64,000 bases of DNA from the NCBI GenBank assembly GCA_023091665.1, contig JALJCQ010000016.1, positions 434,001 through 498,000 on the forward strand, given 5' to 3'. The stretch's first letter is position 1. Every line of letters begins with the position of its first letter. This document shows positions 1 through 10,770 of the stretch, one piece after another. This DNA comes from Pythium myriotylum (lineage: Eukaryota; Oomycota; Peronosporomycetes; Pythiales; Pythiaceae). The translations under genes and the position numbers were made by a program. The notes under the pieces are model-generated. The model was not told where the DNA came from, made no database searches, and saw nothing but the letters and a program-made list of their open reading frames with translations.

Positions 1-127
1 AGGCATGATTCCCAACAGCGTGATCACCTAAAAATCTATTACCTGTTTATATGGCGAGAAAGTATTGTTTGGGTTGGTGGTGAGCTCCTAAAACGCCATT
101 GGGCAAGCGGGCGAACGGAGAGCTGCG

Positions 128-934
128 ATGAGTGAGGCAGAGCAAAAGGATGCAGCGCGTGTGGCCTCCGACGCGAAAGCCCTGTTGCCCGAGGGCGAGA
201 GCAACGCGAAAGCCACCGCGGGGGAGAACCCGCAGCGCGAGTGGATAGACACTTTGCTTATGGCAGCGGTGATGACTCGCAGCAAGAAGAAGAGTTCTGA
301 GGGAGAGGCGACTGCCGCCAACGCAGAGGCGAAGGCAGTCGAATCTGTTGCGTCGACCGAGGCTACTCCTGCAGTTGAAACGGAAGCTGGAGACAAATCG
401 CAGCCTACGCCAAGGGAAGGTGAAACAGTTGCCGAAGATCAAGCACAAGGGGCGGGGAGCAAGTCTGAACACGACAATGATGGATCTGACAGCCACCTGG
501 AGGATGAGAAGCGATACAGAAGACGTCGTTGCGAGGTCCCTGGATGCACAAAATTTGCCCGCTTCAATAATGCTTGCTCTGGCCATGGTGGGCGCAGGTT
601 GTGCTCGCAATCGGGGTGCAAGCGAGTTGCCCAGTTTGGTCACAAGTGCAGTGCACATGGAGGTGTCAAATACTGTAGCGTGGACGGTTGTAAGCGTGCC
701 GTTCAGTCGCGTGGCTTTTGCAAGACGCATGGCGGTGGTGTTCGTTGCAAGCACCCTGGTTGCGAGAAGGGGGCGATCTCTAAGGGTCACTGTCGTGCTC
801 ATGGTGGGGGGTCTCGGTGCGCAGAAGTATCATGCCAAAAGTGGGCTCAACGCCATGGATTTTGCGTCCGTCATTCCAAGATCGCGGCAGGCTCGGGCGA
901 AGAAACCCCAACGGTTGACTCAGCTCAGGTGTAG
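128..934 (+). CDS. WRKY19-like zinc-finger repeat protein
   Basis: Single-exon gene of 268 codons. The first 130 or so residues are acidic, alanine-rich and probably disordered. The C-terminal half carries five tandem cysteine/histidine units of about 24 residues with the pattern C-x4-C-x9-C-x2-H followed by a Gly-Gly turn (for example CEVPGCTKFARFNNACSGHG). Such repeats define the large oomycete family usually annotated as 'WRKY transcription factor 19-like'; this is a database name, and no WRKY heptapeptide is visible. A nucleic-acid or protein-binding role is inferred from the zinc-ligand spacing only. The ATG at 128 is the first in frame. It is followed on the opposite strand by the Trm10 gene, so the two converge. 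Confidence 0.75.
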   Translation: MSEAEQKDAARVASDAKALLPEGESNAKATAGENPQREWIDTLLMAAVMTRSKKKSSEGEATAANAEAKAVESVASTEATPAVETEAGDKSQPTPREGETVAEDQAQGAGSKSEHDNDGSDSHLEDEKRYRRRRCEVPGCTKFARFNNACSGHGGRRLCSQSGCKRVAQFGHKCSAHGGVKYCSVDGCKRAVQSRGFCKTHGGGVRCKHPGCEKGAISKGHCRAHGGGSRCAEVSCQKWAQRHGFCVRHSKIAAGSGEETPTVDSAQV

Positions 935-1175
935 CATGAAGCAACGAAGAACAGTGGGTCGTGAGAGCAGAGCGTAAGGAAACGGTCAATATTCAGCTCA
1001 CATACAGACTCCCTTGTGTCAACTGTGACATGTGCCATCGATCTTCCCCGTTAAGTACGTTCTCTTCGTCACAGATTGGTCACAGGTCTCATATTTGACA
1101 CGCCGATGATTGGTTGAAATCTGTAAGAGTTTTCGCATTGTCTTATCAAAGCAGACTCGTCCAAAAACTGTACCG

Positions 1176-2221
1176 TTAGCCAAACTCTCTCCGCCTTCCC
1201 ATCCGCTTGGGAATGGCGACTTCAAAAGCTCTAGACCAGTCGCGATGGTTCGAGAATGCGATCAAAGCGATTAAGACAGAATCGATGTTGAGCACTGTCT
1301 TCCGGATGTCGAAGTACTCATGAAGTGGCAGACGCACAACGCGAATGTTGTGTCCATTTGCCTTCGCCAATGTTTGCCCTTTACGAACGGAGCGATCCAC
1401 GATGCCCCCAACAACATAAACAACATCGTAGTCCACGTCGGTGAGGACATCGCTGGCATCGGGTGATAGGTACACAATCTTTTCCGCCTTGTAAATTTCC
1501 TCAACCGGCTCTTCGTGCAAGTGAACCTACCGACTCTCCATTAGTTCCTTACGTGATGGTTCATGTCGAGGGCGAAGCGATACCTTCCAGCTTGTAACCC
1601 CATGTTGCTTTCCAATTTCTGCATTATGTCCCTCAAAAGACGCTATACGAAGCGAGATCAGGCGATCGAAGGAGCACCTTTTCATGAAACCGTAGACACA
1701 TCCGAGTTGCTTGAATATACTATGGCATTCCTTGGATTTCGCTCGTCAGCACCCCTATCTTCTACCAACACAAGAAAACCGCTTACCCTTTCTGTCTGCT
1801 TGTGAGCAAAGTCCATATCTACGACGACTCGTAGTCCATTTGCAACACCATCATCTAGCTTTTGCTGCACAAATATCACACTTGATGCATGAATTATTGA
1901 GACCATAACAAATGTTCGGACACTTACATATTGCTCGACACGTTGCATCTTGATCCGTTCCATCTGTTCGCGCCTTTGCTCATCGCTCATATGTAGTTCT
2001 TCCTCTTTTCGCTCCCTCGCTCGCTCTACCCGCTTGCGTTGAAGCTGCACGTCTTTCTGCCGCCGACGTGTTTCTCGCTGCTGCACACGGCGTAAAGCCT
2101 TCGGTGTGCGCTTTGCGTGGTAGGGTTGGCATGCTGTGTGCCACACGAGGACAGAGAACGCTACTGCGAGACTAACCAAGGTGAGAGTTCGCCCACCACT
2201 AATACTCGTCCATTCAACCAT
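1176..2221 (-). CDS. TRM10: Trm10-family tRNA (guanine-9-N1)-methyltransferase
   Basis: Proposed CDS complement(join(1176..1526,1584..1730,1787..1864,1928..2221)), 289 aa, three introns of 56-63 bp. After a very basic Arg/Lys/Gln-rich stretch (residues about 38-85), the SPOUT methyltransferase domain starts at LRVVVDMDF. It continues with a KQLGCVYGF block, then KIVYLSPDASDVL and the family hallmark VVGGIVDRSVRKG, whose Asp matches the conserved catalytic Asp of Trm10, and ends with a RDWSRAFEVAIPKR block. Trm10 enzymes methylate N1 of purine 9 in tRNA using S-adenosylmethionine. Unusually, the N-terminus has a hydrophobic segment (LVSLAVAFSVLVWH) before the basic region, which could be a membrane anchor or a mitochondrial signal, as animals have a mitochondrial Trm10 paralogue. 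It is divergent from the JmjC gene with under 90 bp between start codons. Confidence 0.8.
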
Positions 2222-2307
2222 CCCGCTTGGTGATCCGAATCTGATCCTGACAGACCTGTGTTCGATTGGTCCACATTCAGGTCGATCTGATCCCTCGAGT
2301 GAAGGTT

Positions 2308-3728
2308 ATGGAAGCGATCGGAGGTGACGTCCCTGCACTCCTCAGCGATTTCACGCCAGAATGCTACGCTGGCGGACTGCCTTTGCGTGACCTCACTCCT
2401 GTCACAATCAGCGCGATGAATTCTTTCCGACACCATCGCCCCACAGGTGGGTATCGAGACGGGATTCTCGCCAGTCGTGGGACTGAGTTGTGGAGGTATG
2501 GCAGTCGTTGACTTAGCCTGCAAAGAGCTAAGCGCCAGCTTCTATTCGGGCGATCATCGCGACCGACAAAGCATCGATGTGAGCTTTGGTGATTTCCTCG
2601 ACTATTTTGAATCGTCCTTTCGTGGTGAAGACCACTGGCTGGGCACAGTAGAAGGCCTCCAGTTCTACTTGTGTCAGTGCCCAATTGCGGTGGTGAAACC
2701 TGACGAAACTTGCTCCGAGCCGACTTTACCGCAAATCATGGAGCTTTTTCGAATGTAAGGAAGAGCGTGTTGTGCATTTGCTCCCAATGAACGAAGTGTG
2801 GGGCTGATTTGTTCCTCGGCAGTCCACCCTCACTCTCCGACAAATCCGTTTCGCAAGTGAACTTGTGGATGGCTGTCAACCCGAGCCAAACTGGAATTCA
2901 TTATGATGCGTATCGAAATGTTCTGTTTGTACTTCATGGAAAGAAAAGACTGAAGCTGTATCCACCATCACAGACGAAGAACCTGTATCCTCGGCCAATC
3001 TTCTCGCGCTCCGCAAACCACAGCTCGGTCAACTTTAAGGAGCCGGATCTATCGAAGTATGCTAGCTTTGCATCCATCAATCCGATCATCATCGAAGTCC
3101 TACCAGGAAGTACGTAACGCCTGTGCATTGGCTCAGCGGGTATGATAAGGGTGTTGCTGTAGGTGCGGTCTACATTCCAGAAGGCTGGTGGCATCAAGTC
3201 GATACCGATGCGTTCACCGTCGCAGTTAACTTCTGGTTTGATGGACTTCGCGATCGGCTAGTCAAAAACCCAGATATGTCCCCATATTATGCAAGAGTCG
3301 TGATTGAAGAGATGGTGCGTGCAGAGACAACTGTTGCTATCGACGAACTACGGAGGAGAAATATGGTCCAGCTTAGCCCTCGAACCGCTCGTGAAGCATC
3401 TCAAGCAATTGCAGGAGTCGTGACTCAGCAAGAGCGTGAGTCAGTGTTGCTATCGATGAACGACGAGGATATGAAGCTTGTTCAGTTGAATTTGGCGTCA
3501 GAGCATCCATCAGCGTGGAAGGAGCTACTGGCCAACGCGACAGACGAGTTCGCAACGTTCATCGCCGACTTTTGGGACCGGCTGGACAATGACTCGAATT
3601 GGGTGCCGACTGTATTTGGGGCTCTTGGCGATGATATTGACCTCATCAAGAACGATCTCCTGGAGAAGCACGAGCGCTTCAAGCAGACAATTTTCAAGGA
3701 AGTGATAGCGGCAACTTTTGGAGTTTGA
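2308..3728 (+). CDS. JmjC/cupin-8 domain protein (JMJD7/TYW5-like)
   Basis: Best model join(2308..2386,2447..2495,2533..2754,2823..3109,3163..3728), 400 aa. The last two introns (2755-2822 and 3110-3162) are firm; the first two are uncertain. The JmjC double-stranded beta-helix is clear: VNLWMAVNPSQTGIHYDAYR holds the HxD iron ligands, followed by GKKRLKLYPPS, and LPGSAVYIPEGWWHQVDT supplies the distal His. These are Fe(II)/2-oxoglutarate hydroxylase signatures. The segment EPDLSKYASF before the distal strand resembles TYW5/JMJD7-type small JmjC hydroxylases more than histone demethylases. About 150 residues follow the domain, with no motif I recognise. The reading frame changes near 2495; bridging it needs a 37 bp intron, so a frameshift or sequence error there is possible. 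It could be a tRNA or protein hydroxylase. Confidence 0.7.
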
Positions 3729-4084
3729 GGAAAGGACTGAAAGTGGCTGCCTAGTAGAATGTTGACTGAATGTAAAGTTTTGGTCAATGATGAGAAGGCA
3801 TCGGCGGGGTTTGAGACTTGTCTACGGAGAACCGCGCGCTCCAAATAGAACCCGATCCATCTACTTTCACAGTCATTTTTGTGTCAGGATGCTAATATTG
3901 GTGAATCATTAAGAGTTCAATATGTTCTATAAGAGGTTATTGTTGAACTTGCACATGATGGTGACGAGGGTTGCATCGGCTGCTTGTCGTGTTGTTGTGG
4001 ATGCCGTCCAAACTTCTTTCGTCCACAGTCGAAGTACGCCATCGTGCCATTCTGGAACCAAGCAATTGAAAAACATTGAGAACC
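3729..4084. other. intergenic region, JmjC to aminotransferase
   Basis: 356 bp between two genes on the same strand. It should contain the JmjC 3' end and the aminotransferase promoter. I see no gene or clear repeat in it. Confidence 0.6.
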
Positions 4085-5759
4085 ATGACGACCCGCTCGA
4101 GCTCCGACGCTGGCATCGACGAGGATGTGCGCAAGCTCAAGATCCAGCGCGTCTGGAACGTTGTGCCGTCCGAATTCTCCATGCTCACAACCAACCCGAT
4201 CCGCAAAATTGTCGATAACATTAAGAAGCCAGAGAACTCGGACAAGTCGCTCATTCCTCTTTCGCTCGGTATTTCGAAACACGTACAAATGCCGCTGCGA
4301 GATTTCGCCGTCCTGACTATCAGCAATTTGGAACAGGTGATCCGACTGTCTTTGGCAACTTCAAATGCCCGGATGTCCTTGTAGAGACGATCGTACACAA
4401 CGTGCGGTGAGTGTTCGTCGTCGCAATTAGGTTTCTCCGTCTCCGTTGACAACGGTGTATTAGTTCGATGAAGCACAACGGTTACATCCACTCCGCTGGC
4501 ACCGAGACGGCACGCGAGGCGATTGCCCAGGCGTACGGCAGCCCAGCTGCACCTCTCACAAAGGATGTAAGTATCTCGCAATACCCAGATGCCGATGGAT
4601 TTTGTACTGAAAATGTGTTCTTCGGTCCTAGGATATCGTTATTGCCAGTGGATGCTCCGGTGCTATCGATATCGCCCTTACAGGCTTGCTTAACCCCGGT
4701 GACAACATTTTGTTGCCAAAACCAGGATTCCCACTTTACCAGGTCATCTGTGATGCCCATAAGATCAATTGCAAGTTCTATGATCTGCTACCGGAGAAGA
4801 ACTGGCAAGCTGATCTCGCCCAGCTCGAATCTCTCATCGACGAAAACACGAAGGCAATTCTCGTCAATAACCCGTCCAACCCCTGTGGAAGTGTCTACTC
4901 GAAGGAACACCTCGAACAAATTTTAGCAGTTGCAGACCACCACAAACTGCCGATCATTGCTGATGAGATCTACGGAGATATGGTCTTTGGGGACAACATG
5001 TTCTTCCCTATGGCGACACTCACGAAGACCGTTCCTGTGGTATCTGTTGGCGGTCTTGCCAAGAAGTTCTTGATTCCTGGCTGGCGTGTTGGGTGGCTCA
5101 TGGTACATGACCGCAACGACGTTCTGAAAGATGTTCGCACGGCTTACTTCAAGCTTTCACAACTTATCCTCGGCGCCAGCTCACTTGTGGTGGTAAGTGC
5201 GATAAATCGTGAATCGCATGAGTATAGCTAATGGAAAGTGAATTGCAGAGCGCAATCCCCGATCTACTCACGCCAACACCTGGAAGCGCCGAAGAAGCAT
5301 CACTTGAAGAATTCAAGATCAACTATTATGATACTCTCGAGAGGAACTCCAAGTTCACGCTCGATACGTTGAGCAAAATTCCAGGACTCAAGGTTGTCGT
5401 TCCACAGGGCGCGATGTATGTGATGGTGCGTAAATGCGGGTCCCAATGTTTGCTTCATTCTTGTTTCCTCACGTTGAACCTCTCCTTAAGGTTGAAGTGG
5501 ACACCAGTGTGCTTACTGGAATCAAGGATGACTTCGACTTTACTCAAAAACTTCTCGACGAAGAGTCTGTTTTCGTGCTTCCAGGCCAGGTGCGTGTTAA
5601 CACCATTGGGTTACCCACAGGGTTCGCTGACCATAGTTTTCACCTTGTCAGTGTTTCGGCATGCTCAACTACTTCCGCATTGTGTTCTCAGCACCGCATG
5701 AAGTGCTCAACGATGCTTACACGCGCATTGCTCAATTCTGTGCGCGCTACAGCTCCTAG
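4085..5759 (+). CDS. TAT: tyrosine aminotransferase-like PLP enzyme, copy 1
   Basis: CDS join(4085..4268,4337..4406,4464..4566,4632..5192,5249..5425,5491..5589,5652..5759), 433 aa, six introns of 56-68 bp. It is a fold-type I class I/II aminotransferase. Recognisable blocks are LSLGDPTVFGN near the N-terminus, SGCSGAIDIAL, NPGDNILLPKPGFPLY, the substrate/PLP loop NNPSNPCGS, ADEIYGDMVF with the pyridine-binding Asp, and GGLAKKFLIPGWRVGW, where the first Lys is in the Schiff-base position. The arrangement matches eukaryotic tyrosine aminotransferase, which transfers the amino group of aromatic residues to 2-oxoglutarate. There is no obvious signal peptide, so it is probably cytosolic. A paralogue lies inverted near 51 kb. 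The start is fixed by the shared MTTRSSS N-terminus of both copies. Confidence 0.88.
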
Positions 5760-6072
5760 GCTTTCTCTTGATAATTTCTCCCGCTGTGTTTTGCAAATAA
5801 TGGCTTCATTTTATGATTTCTCTCGCTGTGTTTTGGTTTTGCACGAATTTTATCCGTAATTTATCGACACTTTTTCATGCATCCCTTCCCCTCCTGATTT
5901 ATTCTTCTCGTGTTTTGGCCAATCCTGAATGGGTGCAACCCAGTTGGAACCCTCATTGGATCCATTTTCTCATGAACGTCGCAGACGCGGAAAAGTAGAG
6001 GTGGAAACTGCTCGAAATCGATAAGGCTGTCCTGAGCGCCGTCGGCATTGGCGAGAAGAAGCGCGAGACGAG
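5760..6072. other. intergenic region with a 20 bp direct repeat
   Basis: 313 bp between the aminotransferase stop and the GH72 start. It is T-rich near its left end and contains two copies of a 20 bp word at 5774-5793 and 5816-5835 that differ at one position. No gene is visible. Confidence 0.55.
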
Positions 6073-8102
6073 ATGACTCGGCTGCTGTCCTCACTGGCGA
6101 CGCTAGCGGCCGCCTATTTTGCGGCTTGGATCACACGAACATCAGCGCAATCGAACTCGTCGTCAGACTCGTCTTCAAACGGAGTAATCGTCGTCCGCGG
6201 CAACAAGTTGTACAATGCGAAGACGGGCGAACGCTTCATGCTCAAGGGTGTACGTGTTGCAAAGTGTTCATGTGATCATCCATAGCTAGAATGTGGTGCT
6301 GATTGCACGCGTCGAGCAGATGACATACGAGTATGCAGTGAGTGACAAGTATTACACTCAATACTCCAAGGCAGCAATCGCAGAGAACTTGAAGGGCCTC
6401 AAATTCAACGCACTTCGTGTCTACAACATCAACCCAGACGAGTCCTACAAGCTGTTCATGAATGACATGGAAGCTCTTGGCGTCTACGTGCTCGTCGCGG
6501 CTTCCCCGGACAACTCCGATTATTTTGGGAAGTATCGGTATGCTACGATGCGGAAAGATCTCCCGCCAGAGGCATCTGATGGGAATACATGCTATCCGGC
6601 CCTCCTTCTTGAGTACGGCAAGAAGGTAAGCGTGGGCACGTCTAAACGAAAGGAGTGGCTGGACACTGATGTGGTGTCTCCTAGATTGCGCTTAATTTTG
6701 CCCAGTACGACAACACTCTCGGAATGATTCTCGCCAACGAAATCATGCAAGTGAATTTGATGGCTGGTGCGTGCGTGAAACAATATGCAGCGGATTTGAA
6801 GACCTGGATGCGCGCAAACAGCAAGATGATGCGGATGATCCCACTCGCGTACGCTGCCGCTGACAGCTCATACGATAACCCCAGTCTCACAAGCACGGTG
6901 CTTCAACCCGAAGACTACCATGTTGTGAAGATTCAAGGCCTCCTTTGTGGTGACACGATGAAGAATGGGTTGATGCAGAAGAGCATTGACATCTACCTGA
7001 TCAACGAGTATCGATGGTGTGATGATGCAACCTACGATGCGACCTACGCGAAGTTCCTTGAGATCGCCAGCGGGATGCCAATTGCCATTGCTTTCGGAGA
7101 GTACGGATGCCACAACAAGCCGTACTCGAACCCTCGAAAGTGGCCGATGGTTCCTTATCTTTATCAGGCACCATCGGCGACGGAGGGATTCACGAATGTT
7201 TTCTCCGGAGGTCTGGCATATTCTTATGGTGAGGCGAAGCTGGATTTAGGTTCAGGGTTTCCGATGTTCACAGGTGAGGGGCAGAGACTTGAAGACGACC
7301 TTAGGTAGTTACTGATCTGTGTTGGTCGATTAGGTGGCTCGCTCGACTTCTTGTCAACTCCCAGCAGCAAGCCGACGACAGATTACACCAACTTGAAAAG
7401 TCAGTTCGCCAAGTACTCTCCTTACAGCGACCCCGCCGATTGGACAAGTGATACCAAGTGCACATGGGCACCAACAGTCACTGAATCAATCAGTTCTACG
7501 AACAAGCGAGCAACGAAGAGTGGTTGGTTGGTGAGTAGCTGTAGCTCGAGCGACCTCAAGATTGCGAGCACAGACACCTGGGTAGCCAAATCTCGACAAG
7601 GAGCGGTTTGCGACAGTGATGGCGGCACGTGTGATGTTAAAGTATCATCTGCTGTGGGCACAACCCAGAACTCGATCTGTGGTGGCACTCTCACAGTCGT
7701 CTCTGGTGGCGGGAACTGCAACGTTTCCTCCGACTGTGGTACAAACGGCCAATGCCTGAAGGTCAACGGCACGAACCAGTGTTCTTGTCTGGCGTGCTGG
7801 TCCGGCTCTGACTGCAGTATCAAGGACACTATCGCTTGCAGCACTCTCAGCAGCAGTAAGAACGCTCCGAAGATCGTCTTCTCACTCGTAGGGGTGTTTT
7901 TGGGCTTTATGCTGGTAGCATTCATCGCACTTGCATTTGTGGCCGCGAAGAGGAAGAAAGGTGCGTGGGCAGCTTATGAACATCGCCGATTCCCGAATTC
8001 TAACAATTACTATCATCTTGAACAGCGACCCAGCAACTTGCGGATCAGGTCAAAAGCAGTGGGCCAGGCACAGCTGCTGGTCGAGAATCTGCATCTCTGT
8101 AG
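6073..8102 (+). CDS. GH72 beta-1,3-glucanosyltransferase-like, membrane-anchored, copy 1
   Basis: CDS join(6073..6249,6320..6625,6685..7273,7334..7960,8026..8102), 591 aa. It has an N-terminal signal peptide (about 26 residues), then a GH72 catalytic domain beginning GVIVVRGNKLYN. The two catalytic glutamates are recognisable: E180 in LGMILANEIMQ (acid/base) and E300 in IAFGEYGC (nucleophile). GH72 enzymes (Gas/Gel/Phr) cut and rejoin beta-1,3-glucan chains in the wall, consistent with an oomycete glucan wall. A Cys-rich module follows, with an EGF-like part around CNVSSDCGTNGQC. Instead of a GPI signal the protein ends with a transmembrane helix (IVFSLVGVFLGFMLVAFIAL), a basic stop-transfer AAKRKK and a roughly 25-residue cytosolic tail partly encoded by a separate last exon. 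The next gene is a paralogue with introns at the same positions. Confidence 0.85.
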
Positions 8103-8573
8103 ATTTCGAGTGGATCTATTGGTAGCGTGAAGAAAGATGACTTCATTCGGAGGTTTCGGTCGTTTCAACCTCACGTTTGGGTTTAGGCTGCAGTCGGAAC
8201 AGCCCACACAATCTCATCCGCACTTCGCATCGTGCTGGACTCTACGCCGCCTTATTGTGGATCGCCCACACCCATCGAGTCGGTAAACAACAAGACTGGC
8301 CACCCTCATGCCATTGCCCGGAATGGGTGTGGCCACTTCTTGTGCCACTTGCATCTCAGCGTCAAACACCTGGAACCAGACAACCCTATCCGCTTTTGAT
8401 ATTTTGCACCAGTCAGTAGCCATTTTTCGACGGCTCCCCCAATCGAACGCCACTGACGTTTCCGCGGGGGTTCCTTCGCGAGAAAGCCAGGCGGGTCGTT
8501 CGTTGCATTGCCGTCTGCGCCACTCGGCCCGCACGCCACAGCCGTTGAGACGGACGTTCAGTAGAGAATCTCG
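8103..8573. other. intergenic region between the GH72 paralogues
   Basis: 471 bp. It should hold the terminator of copy 1 and the promoter of copy 2. I see no gene, repeat or splice-supported exon. Confidence 0.5.
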
Positions 8574-10577
8574 ATGGCGCGGTGGATCTCGAGGCTGGCA
8601 GCCCTGGCGGCGCTCTGCTGCGGCGCTTCATGGGCTCCCCAAGGCGTCGAGGCGGCGGCGGCTGATGGTGTCATCGTCGTGCGAGGCAACAAGATGTACA
8701 ACGAGAAGACGGGCGAGCGCTTTATGATCAAGGGTGTACGTTGCCCTGGGGAGTGTCGTGGCTTATGCAATTTGAAATGCTCAGTTACGCTTGTCGCGGA
8801 GTAGATGACCTACGAGTACGCTGTCAGTGACAGCTACTATACCAAGTACTCGAAGGACGTGATCGCACAGAATCTCAAAGGCCTCCAGTTCAATACGCTA
8901 CGAGTATACAATATCAACCCGGACGAGTCGTACGAGTTATTCATGACCGATATGGCGGCTCTCGGCGTTTACGTGATGGTTGCAGCCTCGCCCGATAATT
9001 CTGATTACTTCGGGAAGTACCGTTTTGCTCCAATCCGTAAAGATCTCCCTCCAGAGTCAAGCACGGGCGATACATGTTATCCAGCGCTGCTGCTTGAGTA
9101 CGGCAAGAAGGTTTGTAACTTCTCTGAAGTTTCTTTATTGCAATTATTCATCGGTCTTGTTGTTCATTCAGATTGCCAAGAACTTCGCACAGTACGACAA
9201 CACTTTGGGTATGATCATCGCAAATGAGATCATGCAAACAGATTTGAAAGCCGGTGCGTGCGTCAAGCAATACGCTGCGGATCTGAAGAACTGGATGCGC
9301 ACCAATGGCAAGACTATGCGCATCTTGCCAATTGCTTACGCCGCTGCTGATAGCGCGTACAGCAATCCGACGCTCACTTCAACAGTTCTACAGCCCGAAG
9401 ATTATCATGTCGTGAAGATCCAAGGCCTACTCTGCGGTGACACAATGAAGGATGGTCTTATGATGAAGAGTATCGATATCTACCTCATCAATGAGTATCG
9501 ATGGTGTGAGAAGGCAACGTACGAAGGGACATACGCCAAGTTTCTGGAAGTCGTCAAAGGAATCCCTATCGTCGTGGCATTTGGCGAATACGGATGTCGT
9601 GGTGCAAAGGGCACAATTCGAACCTGGCCGATGGTGCCTTACCTCTATCAAGCACCAAAGCTTACGTCCGGGTTCACGAATGTCTTCTCCGGCGGCCTTG
9701 CGTACTCTTATGGCCAAGCCAAGCTTTCTGCCGATTCGGAGTACCCGATGTTCACAGGTAAACCGTCAAGAGGATGATCTTTTGTAGGCGTTTGCTGACA
9801 TCTGTCTATAGGTGGTTCTCTTGACCCAATGTCGACACCGAGTCAAACAGCGACGCCTGATTATACCAATCTGAAGAACCAGTTCGCGAAGTACGTGGCA
9901 TATGAAGACCCTGCAGGATGGACCAGTGATACGAAGTGCACATGGGCGCCTACTATTACGGAGACCATTAGTGCAACCAACACCCGAGCAACCGCAAGTG
10001 GGTGGATTGTCGACAGCTGCTCATCGAGCGTTCTCAAAATTGCGAGCACTGACACCTGGGTCGCGAAGTCTCGGCAAGGCGCAGCTTGTGATAGCAAGGG
10101 CGCGGCTTGTGAAGTTTCGGTCGGCTCCGCTGTTGGGACCACGCAGGAAAGTATTTGTGGGGGAGTTTACGTTGTCGAAGCTGGCGGTGGCAAATGCAAA
10201 ACCTCTTCAGATTGTGGGAAGAACGGACAATGCCTTGAAGTCAACGGTGAAAACCAATGCAGCTGCCTTGCGTGTTGGTCGGGAAGTGATTGCAGTGTGA
10301 GAGACACCGCGTCCTGTAGCAAGCTTGTGAGCAGCAAGAATGCTCCAAAAATCATCTTCGCCACTGTTGGCGGGTTCCTCGTCTTCATGTTGTTTGTCTT
10401 TGTGGCGATCGGGTTGGCGGCACAAAAGCAGAAGAAAGGTGAGCTTGTTTCAATTCCCTGCTGGTTGGCTTCTCCTGATGACGAAGTTTATTGTCCGTAG
10501 CCATGGATCGTCACATTAATCAAGTCAAACTCCGAGGTCCGGTTGAGGCGAACACACAAGCGCCAACGCCGATGTAA
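8574..10577 (+). CDS. GH72 beta-1,3-glucanosyltransferase-like, membrane-anchored, copy 2
   Basis: CDS join(8574..8735,8805..9110,9172..9757,9812..10438,10501..10577), 585 aa. It is a tandem paralogue of the preceding gene with the same five-exon structure; all four introns fall at equivalent codons but have unrelated sequences. A signal peptide (about 27 residues) precedes the GH72 domain; the catalytic Glu pair sits in LGMIIANEIMQ and VAFGEYGC. The Cys-rich tail with its EGF-like segment is conserved (SSDCGKNGQC), as is the C-terminal transmembrane helix (IIFATVGGFLVFMLFVFVAI) followed by AAQKQKK. The short cytosolic tail encoded by the last exon differs in sequence from copy 1, so the two proteins share the ectodomain plan but not the tail. 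The duplication is not recent, because protein and introns have diverged. Confidence 0.85.
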
Positions 10578-10770
10578 GCTTAGATACCTAAAATCTCAAT
10601 CGCCACTTTCATCCCATTCGTTAGCCAAATAGTTAACCACATTCAACTTAACACCTCAGCAGTTAACGTTAGATGCCCAAACCAACCACTCAGGACTTGC
10701 GCGTGGCAATGTCACCAAATGTAGCTACATCCACCAGCCACAACTGCATTCACCAGCATCCTGCCTCACC

